Shown one piece after another: positions 11,301-22,426 of a stretch of 64,000 bases of DNA. Under the pieces are notes generated by a model that was not told the DNA's origin, did no database searches, and was given only the letters and a program-made list of their open reading frames with translations. The DNA is from Jacaranda mimosifolia (taxonomy: Eukaryota; Streptophyta; Magnoliopsida; Lamiales; Bignoniaceae). How positions within the stretch are numbered: the stretch's first letter is position 1; every line of letters begins with the position of its first letter. The position numbers were made by a program, and so were the translations under genes. The stretch is taken from assembly GCA_018894105.1 (NCBI GenBank), contig CM032121.1, positions 18,696,730 through 18,760,729 of the forward strand. Direction: 5' to 3'.

Positions 11301-12061
11301 GGATTTAATTTATATTTTATGAATTTTATGCTCAATTATGATTTGGTTATGTATTGAATTTATATATTGGTTTATTATGTTGAATTATTTGTTAGTTTAG
11401 TTTATGTTTCTATTTTTTATTATTGTAATTTTGTTTTTATTTTAATATTGCAGGTTTGGATATCTCAAGGCTTTGAAATTTAGTATAAACCTTGTAAGAT
11501 AATTTTTTTGGCATTATTTTGTAAATTTTATATTTTAGTTAGGTCTTGATTTATATATTGAACAATTTTATATTATTGGGCTTGATTTTTATTGTGTTAT
11601 AAAATTATTGTGATTTTATGTAAAATAATATTTAAATATTAGTGTATGGAATAATTAGTATGCAATGCAAAGAATTATTGATATTGGGTAATTATATGTT
11701 TTAATTTGATAGGACGTGTATATTTTTTTTAAAAAAAAAAAGCTTTTTATAATTTTTGCGATGGAAATTTCTGTCGCAAAATTTATTTTTTTAATTATGA
11801 TTACTATTTGTGACGGATTTGCAACGGATTTTTCCGTCACAAAATTTTGGGACGAAAAAATCAGTCGCAAAACACCAAATTTGCAACGGAAAAAATCCGT
11901 AGCAAATTTGCGTCGGAAATTTCCGTCACAGATTTGCGATGGAAATTTCCATCGCAAAAAAATCCGTTGCAAAATCCATCGCAAATTTTTGCGACCAAAT
12001 ATTTTGCGACAGATTTTTTCTGTTGCAAAATCTGTTGCGAAAAGCCATTTTTTTAGTAGTG

Positions 12062-13230
12062 TGATCATTATCTCTAGATCTCTAAGGAGAGTCTTTGGTA
12101 ATAAAAAACAACTTATTGCAAAACTTGGAATTGCTTGAAGTACAGCTTTAATCAAAATCTCTTTCCCCCCTTTGGATAGCAGCTTTTCATTCCACCCTTG
12201 GATTTTTGCCCAAATCCTATCCCGAATGTAAAAGAAAAATTTTCTTTTGGTTTTCCCCATAGCAGCTGGTAACCCCAAATATGTCCCATATGAAGGAAGG
12301 ATCTGAAAACCCAGATTTTGACGGATGAAATCAGCAAGGGCGTGCAAAACAGTAGGACTCACAACACATAATGATTTGGCCAAGTTAAAATGTTGACCAG
12401 ATGCCTTGGCATAAAGTTGTAAAATATTAAGAATGCATGTAATGTTCTGGATATTTGCTTTGCAAAAAAATAAAGTTTCATTTGCAAAAAAGAGGTGTGA
12501 AATCCTTGGTGCACGTCGAGAAATTGCCACTCCCATAAGTTGGTGTTGTACTTCTGCATTAGTAATAAGAGAGATAAGACCTTCTGCACAAAGTAGGAAC
12601 AAATACAGTGATAGAGGATCACCTTGACGGAGACCTCTAGTAGGTGTTAGACGACCAAAGCGATTACCTTTAAGAAGGAATATGAGACAGAAGAGACACA
12701 TAACATAATCAAGTCAATAAAAGACGGAGCAAAACCCAATTTAGACATCACACCTTGAAGGAATGACCATTCTATTCGGTCATAAGCCTTACTCATATCA
12801 ATTTTCGCCACCATGTAGCCATTGGACCCCGTTTTCTGAGTATGAATATAATGATTGATTTCAAAAGCAATTAAAATATTGTCTGTAATCAGACGTTGAG
12901 GTACAAAAGCCGATTGGGTTGGAGAAATGATAGTTTTTAATAAAGGTTTCAATCAGGTTTGCAATAACCTTAGTACCTAACTTGTTGACAACATTACATA
13001 AGCTGATAGGGTGAAAATGACTCATATCTATGGGATTACGACACTTGGGAACTAACACAATGTAGGTATAGTTAGCATCAGGGGGTAGGATTATGTTATT
13101 CAAAAAATTAAGAACAAAAGCAAGAACATCCTTTCCAACTATATCCCAATAATTTTGATAGAAAAAGGCCGGCATTCCATTCGGACCTAGAGATTTAAGA
13201 GGTCCCATAGTATTAAGAGCAAAAGTTAAC
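12062..13230 (-). pseudogene. LINE ORF2 reverse transcriptase
   Basis: Plant L1 reverse transcriptase blocks in order on the minus strand: SLGPNGMPAFFYQ (for the usual PGPDG), FHPISLCNV, ISPTQSAFVPQRLITDNILIAFE, KIDMSKAYDRIEW, then GLRQGDPLSLYLF and FFANETLFF, and finally YGTYLGLPAAMGKTK. The catalytic motif, normally FADD, is FANE here (12477-12488): the first Asp is Asn and the second is Glu. Frames shift near 12.70 and 12.90 kb. The domain is broken only at its 3' side by the CACTA element. Confidence 0.9.
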
Positions 13231-13666
13231 GTACGAGCATTTGATTCATTTCATCCGTCACTCGAGCATCTACTGTTCCCAGCACAGCCTCTAGATCAAG
13301 CTCGGAAGGATTGCAAGAGCTGAATAGATCCTGAAAATAAGTGCTCACTACTCCTTCAATATCATCCAAATTCTCTTGCCAAGTTCCAGAAGCATTATAT
13401 ATCCCTTTAATTAAATTTGTCCTGTGGCGAGTATAAGCCTTTCCATGAAAATAAGCCGTGTTCCTATCCCCATTCTGTAGCCATTGGACTCGACTTCTCT
13501 ATCTCCAATATATTTCCTCATTACTAAGCAGTTGTTCAAGCGAAACCTTTGTTCGAATGATTTCTTGTTTCGATACATCAATGACAAGGCTAGTATACAA
13601 TCTGTGAAGTTTCTGTTTCAACAAGCCAATTTGTTGATGATGAATCCCAAACTTGCCTTGCCATTT
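13231..13666 (-). pseudogene. LINE ORF2 linker between endonuclease and reverse transcriptase
   Basis: Part of the same ORF2 but too decayed to read as one frame. No separate gene is seen. Confidence 0.6.
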
Positions 13667-14532
13667 CTAGAAAAATGTCTTACAATGCTGTAAATGGTTA
13701 AGAAGAGCACCAAAGCCGGACCGTGAGAGGCTATCATTCCAGCACTTTTGAACAATTGAGGCACATGATGGTTGATGAATCCAGGCTGCTTCGAAACGGA
13801 AGGGCCGTCTATTCGACCGTGAGGTAATATGTAAATGTTGCTGAATTCGCAGAAGAACAGGAGCATGGTCAGAACTTCCATAAAGTAGGTGAGTTACACT
13901 ACCAAAAGGAAAAAGAGAAAGCCATTCCATGGAAGCGCAAACCCTATCTGACCGAGGAACTGCATCAGATCCTGTGCGATTATTTGACCAAGTAAACGGG
14001 AAGCCTTGATACCCTATATCACACAAGCAACTAGCAGTAAGGCATGCACGAAAAGTAGCAGTGGCAGCAGGATGTCTTGGGAGTCCTCCAATCTCCTCTG
14101 TAGAGTCAATGATTTCGTTGAAATCCTCACCAACTATCTAAGGGATTGAAGATTGTGATGAAGCTGTTCAAGAAGGGACCAAGATTTACCTCGTTCGCAA
14201 GATTCAGAATAGCCATAGAAACCAGTTAGTCTCCAGGGGACATCAAATCGGGGCAAGACCAGCTCGGAATCAATGTGATGAGAAGAATACGAACTTATAG
14301 TCAAATGGACCTCCTTCCTCCGAAGTAGGGCCAAACCTCCTGATTTCCCCGAACTGTCTACACGGACTCCATGCAAGGAAAATTTTTGTTCCAAGAGTTC
14401 GATCCTCCTAGACTGACATTTGGTTTCAAACAAGAAGATCACAAGGGGAGAATATACTCAAAGATGCTCTCCGAGGTTACGAATTGTCAAGGTCCCCCTT
14501 ATGCCTTGACAATTCCAAAAAAGGACATTCAT
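13667..14532 (-). pseudogene. LINE ORF2 start and endonuclease
   Basis: ORF2 starts at the ATG at 14530-14532 (MNVLFWNCQG), as in other plant L1s, with an in-frame TGA about 26 codons in. Apurinic-type endonuclease blocks follow: IFLFETK, GKSGGLALLRR, WRLTGFYG, then DIGYQGFPFTWSNNR and SDHAPVLL near 13.85-14.03 kb. ORF1 ends at 14538, so the two frames nearly abut. Confidence 0.87.
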
Positions 14533-14537
14533 GATGA

Positions 14538-15658
14538 TCAGCGAGGCTGCCCGGTAGCCTCCGCCGTTGAGAGTATGTTCACTTCTACACCCTCAAGTTG
14601 GAGTTTCTTAGTGGCTCGATTGTTACCCAGATCACCATGTCCTTGTGGGCTAGTCTTGCGGTGTTTGCCAAAAGGAAAATAAGTTCGTCAGTTTTGCTGT
14701 TGTGTATCAGGAACAATTGGCACACTGATCAAACCCTTGGCGTCTCCAGGTTCAGTCATAACCGCTTGAGAATGTTGGTTATCGCTGGTGTCAGAAGAAG
14801 CAACTGGCGCATAATAAAAAATGGAGACCCCTTTTGGAGCCACTTTGTAATTCTGCATCAGTAGTGGGGATGTGAATGATGAATGAAAGGATGGGTTGCT
14901 GATTGCATTGAGACATGTTGATTTACATCTGCCATTAACCATGGGCCATAGTGAAACTGAACCCCTGGATCCACAAATTTCTGTTCAAACCGCAGGAGGC
15001 ACCGTTTTTCCAAATGTCCGATAATGCCGCGGATATAATAGAAGGCAGGAAGGAATTCGTAAGAAAAGTTGATTTAGAGACGATCGCCGTTCGCAGACCG
15101 CAGAAATATGCCTCATTTTATACTGTTGGTTACATTGAGCGAGATCTTAATACGCATGAAATGTTGTTTGCCTCCATGCCGGGGAACGATATACTCCAAA
15201 AACCTTCCCAAATAATCTCCAATATATGTGGCCATGTCATGTGTGCGTTGAACAACTGGAACTTGGAAAACCCGTACTATTATATTTATGTTATTTAATA
15301 CCACTGTGAACGGGTCAACATCTGATGCCACATCTTCAAGGATGACAGCATGTTTGTTCATGAGCCAAGGGCACCCAGAAAGGGCATGCATTTTGTCTAA
15401 AGAAAGATTAAAAGAGATAGTGAATCTGGTGCCATCAATCATCTGTATGTCCATTCTCTTAACCGGTTGAAGAATACGATTCAGGTTACCCCGAATAACT
15501 GCTGCCGAATAAATCCGGGATGACAGAATTCTACCGACAAGAAGAAACTGATTATTAGGTTCCTTTCCTTTCCAAACAGATGAGGGGACAGTTACACCCT
15601 GACTTTGTTTCGCAGTTAGGACAAGTTGTCGACGTAGTTATTCCACCGCTTGATCCAT
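14538..15658 (-). pseudogene. LINE ORF1 (DUF4283-type nucleic-acid-binding protein)
   Basis: Starts at the ATG at 15656-15658 (MDQAVE, then an in-frame TAA). The central block GVTVPSSVW, then LVGRILSS, ISFNLSLDKMHALSGCPWLM and VFQVPVV...IGDYLGRFLE matches the N-terminal DUF4283 domain of plant LINE ORF1 proteins, which bind element RNA in the ribonucleoprotein particle. The C-terminus ends AEATGQPR, a typical ORF1 tail, with its TGA six bases from the ORF2 start. I did not find an intact CCHC zinc knuckle. The length is not a multiple of three, so at least one frameshift is present. Confidence 0.75.
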
Positions 15659-15781
15659 AGGATTATGTACTGGGGCAGAAGTTGAATGAAGAGACAGATG
15701 CGTGAATAAAAACTCGTGCTACTGAAAACAGAAGAAACACAACAAAACAAAGAAAAACTTAGATACGACTAGCGGATCTTC

Positions 15782-17354
15782 TAGGGTCTCGTAGCTATGG
15801 TTCTAACTTGTCATCACGTACCCATTTTTTAACCATTTATATCAGTTTGATTTAATCTTCACCTTCTAACCATCATAAAGTGAAGAACCATGGTTCTTCG
15901 ATGATTCTTCCATGGAACCATCTTCTTTTAAAATTAAATTATAAAAAATAAAATAAAAATCATTATCCTTCCAATACTCAATGACTAAATTAACACTATT
16001 AATTTTAATAAATTAAAATTCCCCTTTTTCTAACATTAAATCCTAATTCAATCAAAAGAAAATTAAATAAACCCTAAGAGACAAATTCAATCAGAAGAAA
16101 ATAAGGGAAAATTCATTGTAAAAAGGCACCGATTTTCTTCTCATAATATTAAACCCTAATTCAATCAAAAGAAAATCAAAGAAAATAAACTCTAAGAGAT
16201 TAATTCAATCAGAAGAAAATAAGGGAAAATTCATTTTAAAAAGGCACCGATTTTCTTCTAATTGAATTTGTTGTAAATTAACAGGAAATTAATATTATTA
16301 TTAATATAATCTTTATTATTATTAATATATTACTAATCATATAATTAATATTAATTATAAAAGTAACACCATTAATGATATTAATATATATACACATATA
16401 TTTATATAAATATATATATTATATACATATATACATACACAGATATACATATATATACATCCCAGCACCCACCCACCCCCAGCTGGCCATTGGCCATGGC
16501 AGCCATGAGCCAGGCAGCCATTGGCCGCTTGAATAGGCTCGCCATGGCCATGCGACCGCCTGGAAGTTTGGCAGCCATGGCGGCCACTGCAAGCTTCCAG
16601 GCATCGCTTCTAGAAGGGGTGGGGTGGGGGAGGATAGGGGCTGGATTCTTTTTTTTTTTATTTATAATTTTAATTTATTTATTTCTTTATTTATATATAA
16701 AAATTTAATTAAATTATTTTAATCGTGTAAGATAAAATTATGTGGTTACATGGTAGAATATTTTTATTTATTTATTAACTTAGAAAATAATTATAAATTA
16801 TATATATTTATACAAATATATGTGTACATTTATGTGTATATATAAATGCATATCATAAATTCAAAAGCCATGTTGGCACTAATTTTTTTGCCAACATGGC
16901 AAAAAAAATCCCATGTAGGTGCCAACTTAGCAAAATTCCTAATTTCAAATCACTCCGGCGTGCCATGTTAGATTTTCCGGCCAAAATTTTCAATTCCGAC
17001 GACTAAATGTGTAAATTTTTTCGTACTTTCAGGACTAATTTTTTAATTGTGTAAAATATAGAACTAAATTGAAAATTGGGTAAACTTATAGGATAAAAAA
17101 AATAATTTTCACTATTAGGAAAAAAGTATTTTTAATTTATTAAAATTAATAAGGTTAATTTGGTCATTAAGTGTTGAAAGAATGATGATTTTTATTTTAT
17201 TTTTCATAATTTAATTTCAAAAGAAGATGGTTCCATGAAGAACCATGGTTCTTCACTTTATGATGGTTCGAGGGTGAGCATTAAATCAAACTGATATAAA
17301 CGGTTAAAAAATAGGTATGTGATGATAAGTTAGAACCATAGGTACCGGACCCTA
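15782..17354. mobile_element. Long-TIR DNA element in the LINE 5' UTR
   Basis: 15784-17352 is flanked by TA on both sides. It begins GGGTCTCGTAGCTATGGTTC and ends with the inverse of GGGTCCGGTACCTATGGTTC. Inverted arms extend about 230 bp (15784-16016 and 17125-17352). Each arm carries the perfect 18-bp palindrome GAAGAACCATGGTTCTTC (15882-15899 and 17237-17254). The interior holds two direct repeats 118 bp apart (16084-16141, 16202-16259), a GC-rich core (16458-16650) and AT-rich sequence. The apparent TA duplication is short and partly palindromic (CTAG), so the superfamily is uncertain. No transposase is present. Confidence 0.7.
16458..16650. repeat. GC-rich CCATGG-rich core of the long-TIR element
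   Basis: Contains GGCCATTGGCCATGGCAGCC, CGCCATGGCCATGCG and GCAGCCATGGCGGCC, bounded by AT-rich sequence and a T run. Its vocabulary is very close to the cores at 3677-4085 and 4437-4920. Not considered coding. Confidence 0.7.
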
Positions 17355-17622
17355 GAAAACCCATAGAACTAGAACCAGAAAGTATTAAAAGTTAAAAAGA
17401 CAAAGGAAAACAACAGCCTAACAAACAAGGAATAAAGGCGAAGCTCCTGGCATGGCGGTGAAGCATGAAGTAAGTAATGCCGGGTACAGTACATATGCAT
17501 GGAATAATGGTGAAAATCAGATCTACAGGAAAACGACAAGAGATTGGAACTGCTCTCATGCGAGAGAAAACAAAAGTATTTTAATCCTGTTGTCATTACT
17601 GTGACAACAGAAAAAAAAAGAT
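17355..17622 (-). other. LINE 5' UTR, upstream part
   Basis: Residual LINE sequence between the long-TIR insertion and the right-hand target duplication. It ends (plus strand) with an A run and GAT before the duplication. No separate gene. Confidence 0.6.
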
Positions 17623-17637
17623 CATGTGACATTATTT

Positions 17638-18138
17638 ATTAAATAAAAAATTTATTATTTAATTATATCTAAAATATATTTGACTATACAAATAATAATT
17701 TATTTAAATGCAATATTTAATTATATATGTAATATTTACCTATAAAAATTATAATTCATAAAAATATAATAATTTATTTAGTTAATTAGACAAATTAATT
17801 TTGTTAATATAATAAGTTATCTAATCAACTTAAAGTATTATATAATTAATATGTTATTTGTTAGAAAAATTATTTACTAATAAATAAAATAATTATTTAA
17901 AACTATTTTATTAAATTAAATATATTATTGTGTCAATATAAGAGGATATTAATAAGTTATTTAATTAACTAATTCAATAAATTAATACACTATTTAATAA
18001 ATACATTATAGTGATAATATAAAAAATATTTAATTAAATTTAATTAATTTTTTCAAAAAATTAGTTTAATTAAATTTGCAAACATAAATTTTAGAAATTT
18101 TTAAATAGTAAAATTTTAAAATTTTCATATATATAAGT

Positions 18139-18174
<36 letters not shown>

Positions 18175-18411
18175 GCATATATGAAGTGAAGTAAGAGAGT
18201 AATAAATGAATGAGTGATGCGAAAGGTAGAGTGAGAACATGAAGGGCAATGTATGATTTTTTAAGGTGCAGGGATTTGTGGGATTGAATTGAGAAGGATT
18301 CTTTGGGTATAAAATTTTAACATTTAAAAAAAATAAATTGAAAAATGTGCCTACTTTTTGGATTTATGTTGGAGGTTGAAAAAATTTCCCCCAAAACGCA
18401 AGGAAACAAAT
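17638..18411. other. AT-rich spacer with a (CA)n(TA)n microsatellite
   Basis: Continues the AT-rich repeat that the LINE interrupted. A (CA)n run followed by (TA)n lies at about 18139-18173. No gene is seen. Confidence 0.6.
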
Positions 18412-18589
18412 ACTACATTGCTTGCCATCATCAGAGATTCAGAGTGCTACCTTAATTCAACACTTGCATTATTCTAATGGGAGTTGCAATCCACTTGAGC
18501 ATAATTATTCAAAAAAAAAAAAAAGAAAAAAGGAAAGAAATGAAAAGAAATCCTCCTGAGTATCTATTAATGCTCCTTTCTACAGTTGG
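18412..18589. repeat. Direct repeat copy 2: related empty site for the 2.6-kb element
   Basis: Matches 2511-2580 joined to 6418-6498. At the junction it reads GGGAGTTGCAATCCACTTGA without any element. This shows what the target looked like before the Mutator-like insertion and confirms the extent of the 10-bp duplication. Confidence 0.82.
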
Positions 18590-20185
18590 GTATTCAGTTT
18601 CTGATTCGAAAAAAGAAAGAAACTTTTATTTAGATAATTTTTTCACATTAAGATTTATGCTTAATCTTTTACAATAAGCTTGTATAGATAAATTGATCAT
18701 ATATTTATCAAATATAAGTTCGAGAGTAATCATTCGAGTAGGTCAAATTCTGCATGATATTTACAAATCAGATGGCGTCATGTCATAGTTAGACTTGGAT
18801 CTCTAAAACTTGAGATCATGACATCAAGCATTAGTATTGCTAGTTCACTAAATGAAAATTTAGTAACGCTGAAATAATTATCTGTATATGAAGATAAAAG
18901 AAAAGAGAAAATGCAGAAGATAATTTACTTGTTTGCTTGGCTTGATTAGGTGTGATACATACCTAATCAAGCCTCTTTTAATGTTTGTTTCAATTGATAA
19001 AAGCCCTTGATAAATTCTAGGCCCTACATTATTTATTGTTGCTTTTGGAAAATGGATCAAGGGGGAGAATGCTTGATTATGTGTGATAAGAATTACAAAG
19101 ATTTAATAAGGTTTATTTTTTTTATCTTATTTCTAATTAAACCATGATTCTAGGAAAGAGTGAGAAAATTATGAAAAACTTATTAAAAAATATAAAGGAT
19201 ATAATAGTAAATTTATATATTATATTTTAATTTATTTATATACTAATCATACCAATCAAACATTAAATCAAAATACTCTATCCTAATGGGCTTAAAATGT
19301 ATTATTTGCTCATATATCACTTCTAATCACATTATTCCAAGCAAACGAGCGTAGATATAAAAATATTAGGATATTATGTATATGCATATTATGATACCAA
19401 ACATTTATAGTTGGTGCTATTTAATAAGTTATGATATGAATGAGGTGGTATAATTTTATGCAACGACAACAATATTTTGGGTTGGATTTTAAGCCAGATA
19501 AATTGAGTCCGACCCGACTTTTAGGAAGCGCAGGTCCTGGCATAACGGCAAATTGCTTTTCTCAAAGCGCCCCTTCAAAATTTAGTTGCTTATTGCTTTT
19601 ATTTATTTCTACAAAATAGAAACCATTGCTCTGTCACAAAATAAAAAACCATTTCTTATGTAGCATTAATTTCTTTCTTCTGAATTGATCTTTAATTGGT
19701 CCTTTCTTAATTAGGACTTTAGGAGACATAACATTGCTTTCAACGTCCTCAATGCGGATGCTTTCAGCCCACCATAGAAAATACTCACGCTTTGAATTTT
19801 ATTGCCAACAAAGATAAAACAACATAAAGTGAAAACAAAAAACTGTAATATATATACATATACATATGACCTATAGATTATATTCTTTTGTTTCTTTATT
19901 GATATATTTAAAATTCAAATTAACTTATGGTCATTGTTCAAAGAATTAAAATATCTAAAATATTGTAATAAGTAGTTAGCTATCAGAGAAGAAACTTCCA
20001 CATTATCAGTTCATTTTGAACTTTCACTTTTTCCTATGTCCTCTCTTGACCGAACACATGATTGGGGGCAAAGTAATTTAGATTTTATATTTCAAAGAGA
20101 ATGTCCTTAATTCTTTGATATTTTGAGGGGGGTTTTGTATTAAAAATTAAATTTTTTGATGAGTGAGGTGTACTTTTTCCTCAAA
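18590..20185. other. Intergenic spacer
   Basis: About 1.6 kb of AT-rich DNA without a coding frame, terminal motif or strong repeat that I can support. Confidence 0.5.
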
Positions 20186-22365
20186 GTTATTGTTGGAATA
20201 GTGTCCGACAAGTCAATAGAATTGGCCTTGTAAAACTATTTCCTTGTATAACAATCTTGATTGAATGATATTCTTTATATGACCATTTTCATCTTATGCT
20301 TGTTATTTCTTCACTCACATTTGGTTGAAGCTCTTAGATCACTCATGATTATAGGACTTGGTTTGGTGACCATGAAATAAGTCTTACAGGGTCATGATCT
20401 TAAATCTTCTAATTAATAGTTCCTTATAAGAGAGAGTATCTAAAATTCGGATAGACTTGCACTAAAGATGCATAAATCCAAGAGTTGGATATTGCTCTGT
20501 TCCATGAGCAACCATATGAGATATGTGTGCATGTTAGTAGGTGCTTATTAGAAAACAAGGTACTGAAGACCCACCGAAGAATCCACTAGATAGCTGGGGT
20601 GGCAAGTCAGTAGTGGTAAGTTCTCCAGCTTGCACTAGTGCATATTATTAGTCCTTTGAACTAAGGATCCATGGTAATCTTGTGTTTGGTGCTCATGCTT
20701 TGACTCTTCCTTGACCACTTAGCAGGTCTTTTGGGTTGAGGTTGGGTATGAGCTACTTGGCATGGAGATTTGTGAGATCAAAGATAGGATCCAACTCCTT
20801 ACTTTTGTGAAGGGCGAGTACATCTCATATGTGTTCTATAATGATCGATTCCTAGAAATCCTTGTGCATGGTGGTATGACAATTTGGAAAAGGAGTTTTC
20901 CAAAGGTGAGGTCACACAAAGGAATCGAACATTGAGAATAGAGAAATAGTATTGAGGCTATTAGGGAGCCAGCAAATATCTTGCCATAAGCATCTTTCGG
21001 GAGATAGGAGACGGAAGGACCGTATTTGCATGACAAGTGTATAGCTATGATGGTTCTCCAAAAGCATTCATTTCAGCCAATTAGTTGGGCTCCATGGGCT
21101 TGAGGTTGGACATCAACCATAGAGATTGGGTACTCTTTAATTAATGAGATTGATTGAATTGAGTCGATTAGTTTAAAATGTGTTTTAAACTAAAATGAAT
21201 ATATGATATTCAAAAGTCACAAGGAGTTGTGAGCCCATATCCAATGAATGGTAGAACCTATTAGGTCACACACAAAAGCTAATTAACCTCCTAGTTAATG
21301 GAGCAATTTTCTAAGAGTTAGAGAATCATTCCTTGGTGAACTAATTTAAGGAGTTAAATTAAACCAATAATTAAAGAGTTAATTATTTGGTGCCAAGTGA
21401 CCATCAATTGATCAAGCTAACTTAAAGAATTAGGTTAACAAAAATTGAGCTTAAGAGTTAAGCTCGTTTAACTTAAGAGTTAAGTCAAATGTGAATTAAT
21501 TAAATTAAAGTGTTTAATTTAATTAAAGAGAAGAATAAATTTTGAAGGGAAAATTCGAATGAAAGGTTCATTTGAATTAGCATATTAATTAACTTAAAAT
21601 TAGATTTCAATTGTAATTAAAATACACATGAAATTCAAATGAGATTTGAATTCAAATTTGCCACCTTGGCACTCCATTGGCCGCCCCCCTCATGGAAGGT
21701 GTGATGCCACCTTGCATCACACCATCCAACATCTATATATAGATATATAGAGAGAGGATCGGCCATCATTGTAAAAGGTATGAAGAATTAGATTCTTCGA
21801 CAATTCCCTCCAAAACTCCCTTTCCAAACATTGCCTCATGTGTTGAGGCTTTGTTCTCTCTTCTTCTCCCACCTCAAAAATCAGCGTTCATAATTGATAT
21901 TCTGCTCATTTTCTCTAGCTAAAAGTGAGTGAAATTTGGAGGATCAATTGGTGTGTGGATCATATCAATAGAGGTAAAGCGTATGATTTACTAGCTTTGG
22001 AGATCCACTAGAATAGAGCAGTCACTTGCCGAATTTTTTCCAGGCGATCCAGATCGATTTTTGCTCTAAATTTTTTATAACACTTTTCTCAAGGATTTAA
22101 GAAGTTTCATATTTTTTTTTATAATTTTTGGAGCATTCTAACCGAGGTGAAAGTTGTTGTTTCTCTACCGTGCCAAAGTCTGCCAGAATCCGGATTGGTG
22201 AAGTGTTCACCCTTGAGACCTTGGAAATTTGCTTTTTGAGGTAACACTCCGACCAAATCTGAATTCCTAGCATGATTAGATCCTTGGTAGGCCGTAAGAA
22301 CTAGTTAATTTGAAACTTTTGAAGTTTTATTATTGGATCCTAGTGGCTTACTAACCTTCAGTTAT
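20186..22365 (+). mobile_element. Solo LTR of the copia family, TSD GTTAT
   Basis: 20191-22360 (2170 bp) starts TGTTGGAATAG and ends ACCTTCA, matching the LTRs of the full element at 32379-42357. It is flanked by perfect GTTAT repeats (20186-20190, 22361-22365). There is no internal region, so this is a solo LTR left by unequal recombination. TATA-like TATATATAGATATATAG lies near 21733. The region 21300-21560 carries repeated AGAGTTAA motifs. Confidence 0.93.
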
Positions 22366-22426
22366 AAAGTTAATTATATGTATGAATAATATAGTCCTAA
22401 CTTATGTTGAACATATGTCAAATAAG

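Larger units (their letters stand above)
9203..12061. mobile_element. Non-autonomous CACTA (En/Spm-type) element inside the LINE
   Basis: Starts CACTACTAAAAAAAC and ends in the inverse TTTTTTAGTAGTG. The flanking 3 bp are TGG (9200-9202) and TGA (12062-12064), consistent with a 3-bp duplication with one later change. LINE protein similarity continues across the junction, so the insertion point is exact. Subterminal repeats built on TTGCGACGGA / TCCGTCGCAA are dense at 11755-12050 and sparse at 9219-9395. No transposase frame exists. The interior holds a GC-rich island (9525-9675), two roughly 199-bp direct repeats (about 9790-10190) and a 174-bp tandem array (10589-11300). Confidence 0.88.
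7544..17637 (-). mobile_element. L1-type LINE (non-LTR retrotransposon) with 15-bp TSD
   Basis: Minus-strand LINE occupying 7559-17622, flanked by CATGTGACATTATTT at 7544-7558 and 17623-17637. The 3' end is an A tail, seen as a T run right after the left duplication. The 5' end is next to the right duplication. Once the CACTA element (9203-12061) and the long-TIR element (15784-17352) are subtracted, about 5.6 kb remains, the usual size of a complete plant L1. The order on the minus strand is 5' UTR, ORF1 (DUF4283-type nucleic-acid-binding protein), endonuclease, reverse transcriptase, zf-RVT and RNase H. All frames carry stops or shifts, so it is inactive. Confidence 0.9.

Noticed and set aside
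11716..12138. Lys/Phe-rich open frames at the CACTA right end
   Set aside because: Translations of the TTGCGACGGA subterminal repeats, present on both strands.
15781..17355. Assigning the long-TIR element to hAT because it reads TAGGGT at the end
   Set aside because: The 8 bp on each side do not match; TA flanks and very long arms fit hAT poorly.
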